In this document: piece after piece, positions 61,019 to 64,000 of the stretch | How the letters are laid out: each line of letters opens with the position of its first letter | Position numbering within the stretch: the stretch's first letter is position 1 | The notes under the pieces: model-generated | Database searches by the model: none | Told to the model about the DNA's origin: nothing | What the model saw: only the letters and a program-made list of their open reading frames with translations | DNA from: Anaerolineae bacterium | GTDB taxonomy: Bacteria > Chloroflexota > Anaerolineae > UBA4142 > SHND01 | Assembly: GCA_020851635.1 (NCBI GenBank) | Contig: JADZCJ010000055.1 | Coordinates: forward strand, 1 to 64,000 | Reading direction: 5' to 3' | DNA: 64,000 nucleotides | Translations under genes and position numbers: made by a program

Positions 61019-62236
61019 GGCAACGCGGGCGTATCCGGCTATAAATTTTTGCGCCACTCTCTCCCAATTCAAGTTCTCGTGCACGCGCGCCCGCCCGCGC
61101 GCGCCGAATCGTTCGCGCAAATTCGGGTCGTGGGCGAGTCGAACGATTGCGTCGGCAAGCGCGGCAGAGTCTTTTTCGGGCACAAGCAGACCGCTCTCGC
61201 CCTGTTGAATCACATCGGGGAACCCTGCAATATTGCTCGCCACCAGCGGTTTTCCCGCCGCCATGCCTTCGAGGACCACATTCGGCAGACCATCCACATT
61301 TCCTGCTTTGTCGCGCACCGACGGCACGCTGACAATGTCGGCGGCGGCAAAATAGCCGGGGATCTCTGTGCGCGGCACCTGTCCCGCGAACGTCACATGT
61401 CCAGTCAGCCCCAGCGCATGAGACTGCTCCTCCAGCTCCCGGCGCAAGTCGCCATAACCGACCAACACCAGCCGCGCCGAGGGCGCACGCCGCAAAATCT
61501 CCGGCATGGCGTTGACCAGAAATTCAAACCCTTTTTTATACACCATGCGCCCGACGGCGAGAATCATCACATCCTCGCGCTTGAGCTCGAGCTGCGCGCG
61601 CACGCGTTCGGCTTGGCGCGGCTCGACATGGAACGCTTTGGCATCCGCGCCATAGGGAATCAGTTCCGTTTTGTTTTCGTCCGCGCCCAGCGCCAGCGCG
61701 CGCTGCATGAGATCGTCACTGCATGCCGTGATCCACGCGGCGCTGTCGAACGACCGCCGCGCGGCGGAACTAAACACGCGATTTTTTTCCGCCATGAACA
61801 CATCGCTGCCATGCATACTGATGACGAGCGGCAGTTTGCGACGGCGGGCGACCAGCGCCGCCGCGGGCGCGTTCGGCAGGACCCAGTGCGCGTGAATCAC
61901 ATCAAATTTCTCGCGCGCGGTCAGCATCATCAGTTTATCAAACGCGGAAGCGACGGCAAACGGCGCCAGCGCATAGACCCCGCGCTTGAGTTTTACGTCG
62001 CCGCGCAGCGCTTCGGCATACCCCCACAGAGTCCATTCGGGTTTCGGAGCATAGCGATACGGATAAAAATGCACGCCATCTTCGACCGCGCCGCGCCGCA
62101 ACTCGCGATGTTCGGGCAAGACCACATGCACCTCGACGCCGCACGCCGCAATATTCGTGGCGATGGATTCGATAAAGGGGGCAGTCGTGTCGCCGCGGAA
62201 TTTCGGATACGACGAGGTGAGCATGAGGACGCGCAT
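61007..62236 (-). CDS. GT4 glycosyltransferase
   Basis: 409 residues, GT-B fold. N-terminus MRVLMLTSSYPKFRGDTTAPFI, then VIHAHWVLPNA and the donor half VMILAVGRMVYKKGFEFLVNAM, VLVGYGDLRREL, GLPNVVLEGMAAGKPLVASNI. It is complete. A longer frame upstream is rejected because it overlaps the flippase-like gene and is basic and unlike the family. Its neighbours, a LPG-synthase-like membrane protein and a polyprenyl GT2, make a small second glycan or lipid-sugar group. Confidence 0.9.
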   Translation of the reverse strand: MRVLMLTSSYPKFRGDTTAPFIESIATNIAACGVEVHVVLPEHRELRRGAVEDGVHFYPYRYAPKPEWTLWGYAEALRGDVKLKRGVYALAPFAVASAFDKLMMLTAREKFDVIHAHWVLPNAPAAALVARRRKLPLVISMHGSDVFMAEKNRVFSSAARRSFDSAAWITACSDDLMQRALALGADENKTELIPYGADAKAFHVEPRQAERVRAQLELKREDVMILAVGRMVYKKGFEFLVNAMPEILRRAPSARLVLVGYGDLRRELEEQSHALGLTGHVTFAGQVPRTEIPGYFAAADIVSVPSVRDKAGNVDGLPNVVLEGMAAGKPLVASNIAGFPDVIQQGESGLLVPEKDSAALADAIVRLAHDPNLRERFGARGRARVHENLNWERVAQKFIAGYARVADHP

Positions 62237-62273
62237 GAGTAAAAAAAGAGACCGGAGATTTGATGCTTGCTTT

Positions 62274-63233
62274 TTAACTTTTGGCTTGCGCCGAAGTCGG
62301 GTCCGGCGTCTTGGGTTCGAGAATCCATACGGCAAAGCCGACGACGCCATTGACCAGTTGAAGAAACAAGATCAGAGTTGAGAGCGCCAGCGCTTGTGGG
62401 GCAGAAATGCCGATGATGGGCGCAATGAGCAAGAGCGCCGCGTCACGGGTGCCGATACCGCCCATAAACGAAATCGGCAGCAGCGCGGCAATGGTCGCCA
62501 GCGACATCGCGGCGACAAACGGCATCGGCGGCAGCGCGAGACCCAGCGCGCTCGTGAGCAGATACAGCCGCGCATAAACGACCAGAGTTGCCGCGATGCT
62601 CAACAAGAATTGGATAAAGATTTGACGGAGCGTGAGCGGCTGCGGCTCGTATGCTGCGAGCGCATCCTCTTTTTTGCGGACGCGGCGCAGCTGTCTAAAA
62701 AACCAGCGCTGACTGCGCGGGTTGATGACCACAGCAAAAACCACGACGGTCGCCGCAAACAAAAAGCCGATGGCCAGCCACTCGCCTTGAAACAGTTGGA
62801 CAAAAAAGAGCGCGCCAAACCCCGCCAGCAGCACCAGAATCAAAACGTCCCAGAGACGGTCCAGCACAATCGAGATGATAGACTGTCCAAATCCGCGCTC
62901 GCGGAAATAAGCGATTTTGACGGCGTCGCCGATCTGCCCCGGCGTCAACATGCCCGCGCCGAGACCAAGCGCATACAGTCGCACCGCTTCGCGGAATGCA
63001 ATGGGCACGCCCAGATCTGCCAGAATGATCTGCCAGCGCCACGCCTTGATCAACAAAAATGGGACAAAGCCCAACACCGCCAGCCCGACCAGAAACGGAT
63101 TGGCGCTGACCAGAATGGAGAATGTCTCGCGCAAATCAATCCGCAAGAGCAGGATTAGCCCGATCAGCGCGAGAATGCCGACCCAGCGCAGGTAGGGCTT
63201 GAGCTGACGCAGCTGCATCCCGCGCTCAGCCAT
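62274..63233 (-). CDS. Flippase-like membrane protein (UPF0104/YbhN, lysylphosphatidylglycerol synthase TM region)
   Basis: 319 residues with eight or nine membrane segments. AVRLYALGLGAGMLTPGQIGDAVKIAYF and PISFMGGIGTRDAALL are the family motifs. Such proteins are found beside polyprenyl glycosyltransferases and are thought to move lipids or regulate lipid-linked sugars. The ATG at 63231-63233 has a GGGGTGA site and overlaps the end of the GT2 gene by 8 bp, so the two are coupled. Confidence 0.85.
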   Translation of the reverse strand: MAERGMQLRQLKPYLRWVGILALIGLILLLRIDLRETFSILVSANPFLVGLAVLGFVPFLLIKAWRWQIILADLGVPIAFREAVRLYALGLGAGMLTPGQIGDAVKIAYFRERGFGQSIISIVLDRLWDVLILVLLAGFGALFFVQLFQGEWLAIGFLFAATVVVFAVVINPRSQRWFFRQLRRVRKKEDALAAYEPQPLTLRQIFIQFLLSIAATLVVYARLYLLTSALGLALPPMPFVAAMSLATIAALLPISFMGGIGTRDAALLLIAPIIGISAPQALALSTLILFLQLVNGVVGFAVWILEPKTPDPTSAQAKS

Positions 63234-64000
63234 CTTGTTCACCCCGCTCAAAGCGCAGCGCCGCAATCTGTTCGGCGACGAGACCGATCAGGAACGTCAA
63301 AATCCCGATCGTGACGAGCAGCACGGCGGTGTTGGTGATATAGAGACGCTGCGAGAAAAACAAAATATCTACAATGGTGTAAACCAGAGCGATGATGATC
63401 AAACCCACGCTCACCGGCAAAAACAGCTTCATGGGCGCAAACATCGTGCTCATACGAAACGCGATGATAATAAATCGCGAGCCGTCGCGCATGGGTTTGA
63501 TTTTGCTGACGCCGCCCTGCCGTTTTAGCATGGTGGTCGGCACGAATTTGACCGAATAACCCGCCTTGATATACGCCAGTGATGTGGTGACCGGCGTGGA
63601 AAAACCATTGGGCAGGAGGTGCAGAAACTGGACTAATTCTGCGCGCCGCGCAATCCGAAAACCCGAGGTCGCGTCGGGCACGGGCATGCCCGAGAGATAC
63701 GTGGCGAGGGCGTTGAGGGTCAAATGATACGCGCGGCGACCGAAATTCGTCTGCGAATTTTGATCGCGCGCGCCGACGACGAGGTCATATTCGCCGATAC
63801 AATCCGCCAATTTTGCGATATCGTGCGCATCGTGCTGTCCGTCTGCATCAAAAATGACGACCAGTTCGCGCGTCGCATGACGCAAGCCGGTCTTGACCGA
63901 AGCGCCGTTACCTTTGTTATAGGGATGACGCACCACCCTTGCCCCCAGCTCCTGCGCCGCGCCCCCCGTCCCATCCGTTGAGCCGTCATCCACAACGAGA
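63226..64000 (-). CDS. GT2 polyprenyl-phosphate glycosyltransferase (DPM1-like), cut by the window edge
   Basis: The last 258 residues are present; the start lies beyond 64000. VVDDGSTDGTGGAAQEL, NKGNGASVKTGLRHA and FDADGQHDAHDIAKL show the GT-A core, DATSGFRIARR the following motif, and two hydrophobic segments near the C-terminus (VGLIIIALVYTIVDILFF, VLLVTIGILTFLIGLVAEQIAALR) the membrane hairpin. It loads a sugar on a polyprenyl phosphate, as does the homologue at 6524-7543. It is coupled to the flippase-like gene. Confidence 0.85.
   Translation of the reverse strand, partial: LVVDDGSTDGTGGAAQELGARVVRHPYNKGNGASVKTGLRHATRELVVIFDADGQHDAHDIAKLADCIGEYDLVVGARDQNSQTNFGRRAYHLTLNALATYLSGMPVPDATSGFRIARRAELVQFLHLLPNGFSTPVTTSLAYIKAGYSVKFVPTTMLKRQGGVSKIKPMRDGSRFIIIAFRMSTMFAPMKLFLPVSVGLIIIALVYTIVDILFFSQRLYITNTAVLLVTIGILTFLIGLVAEQIAALRFERGEQDG

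Overview
The window looks like a chromosomal segment of a Chloroflexota bacterium, perhaps Anaerolineae-like. This is inferred from protein style, not from a marker gene. Secreted proteins carry Thr/Pro-rich linkers and a 'YLPL' motif just after the signal peptide. One envelope protein opens with the Cys/His pattern 'CPHLGL...HRCY...C...C' that I associate with this phylum. Base composition is moderately GC-rich throughout. I see no rRNA, tRNA, CRISPR array or transposase.

Positions 257-45070 hold a large exopolysaccharide/cell-surface glycan locus, read almost entirely on the minus strand from 45070 downwards. It encodes two steps related to heptose activation (GHMP kinase 44081-45070, SIS isomerase 9055-9657), a sugar-nucleotide pyrophosphorylase, an NAD-dependent epimerase, about a dozen GT2/GT4 glycosyltransferases, several GT-C membrane transferases and a polyprenyl-phosphate sugar-1-phosphate transferase. 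It also encodes a Wzz/BY-kinase, an O-antigen ligase/polymerase, a Wzm/Wzt ABC exporter, an acyltransferase, a methyltransferase and a B12-type radical SAM enzyme. A ParA-type ATPase fused to TPRs and a membrane anchor sits beside the BY-kinase. Two secreted proteins (34528-39153, plus strand) interrupt the minus-strand run.

Positions 45411-50669 look like the control block. It holds a sensor histidine kinase, an OmpR-type regulator, a receiver-GAF protein whose phospho-acceptor Asp is Glu, and a specialised NusG paralogue (RfaH/LoaP/UpxY type). The kinase is preceded by a good sigma-70 promoter, a structured leader of about 280 nt and an intrinsic terminator. The NusG paralogue is followed by a 340-bp leader with a palindromic element and a terminator-like hairpin just before the first glycan gene, as expected for processive antitermination. 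The same palindromic element, with compensatory changes in its stems, recurs around the last gene of the locus (2511-2601 and 123-238), so copies bracket the whole cluster.

Positions 50889-64000 are mixed accessory genes: ribulokinase, DUF1684, a TIGR01777 epimerase, a MuiA-type DUF4139 protein, an AbrB/TIR gene pair, a transglutaminase-like protein, an aldo/keto reductase, and a truncated minimal nucleotidyltransferase with an overlapping partner. A second small glycan group follows (GT4, flippase-like membrane protein, GT2 running off the window). Notable lesions or oddities are an in-frame TGA inside the conserved C-terminus of the sugar-phosphate transferase (15295-15297) and a GT2 gene (24825-26084) with no normal start codon before its conserved N-terminus.
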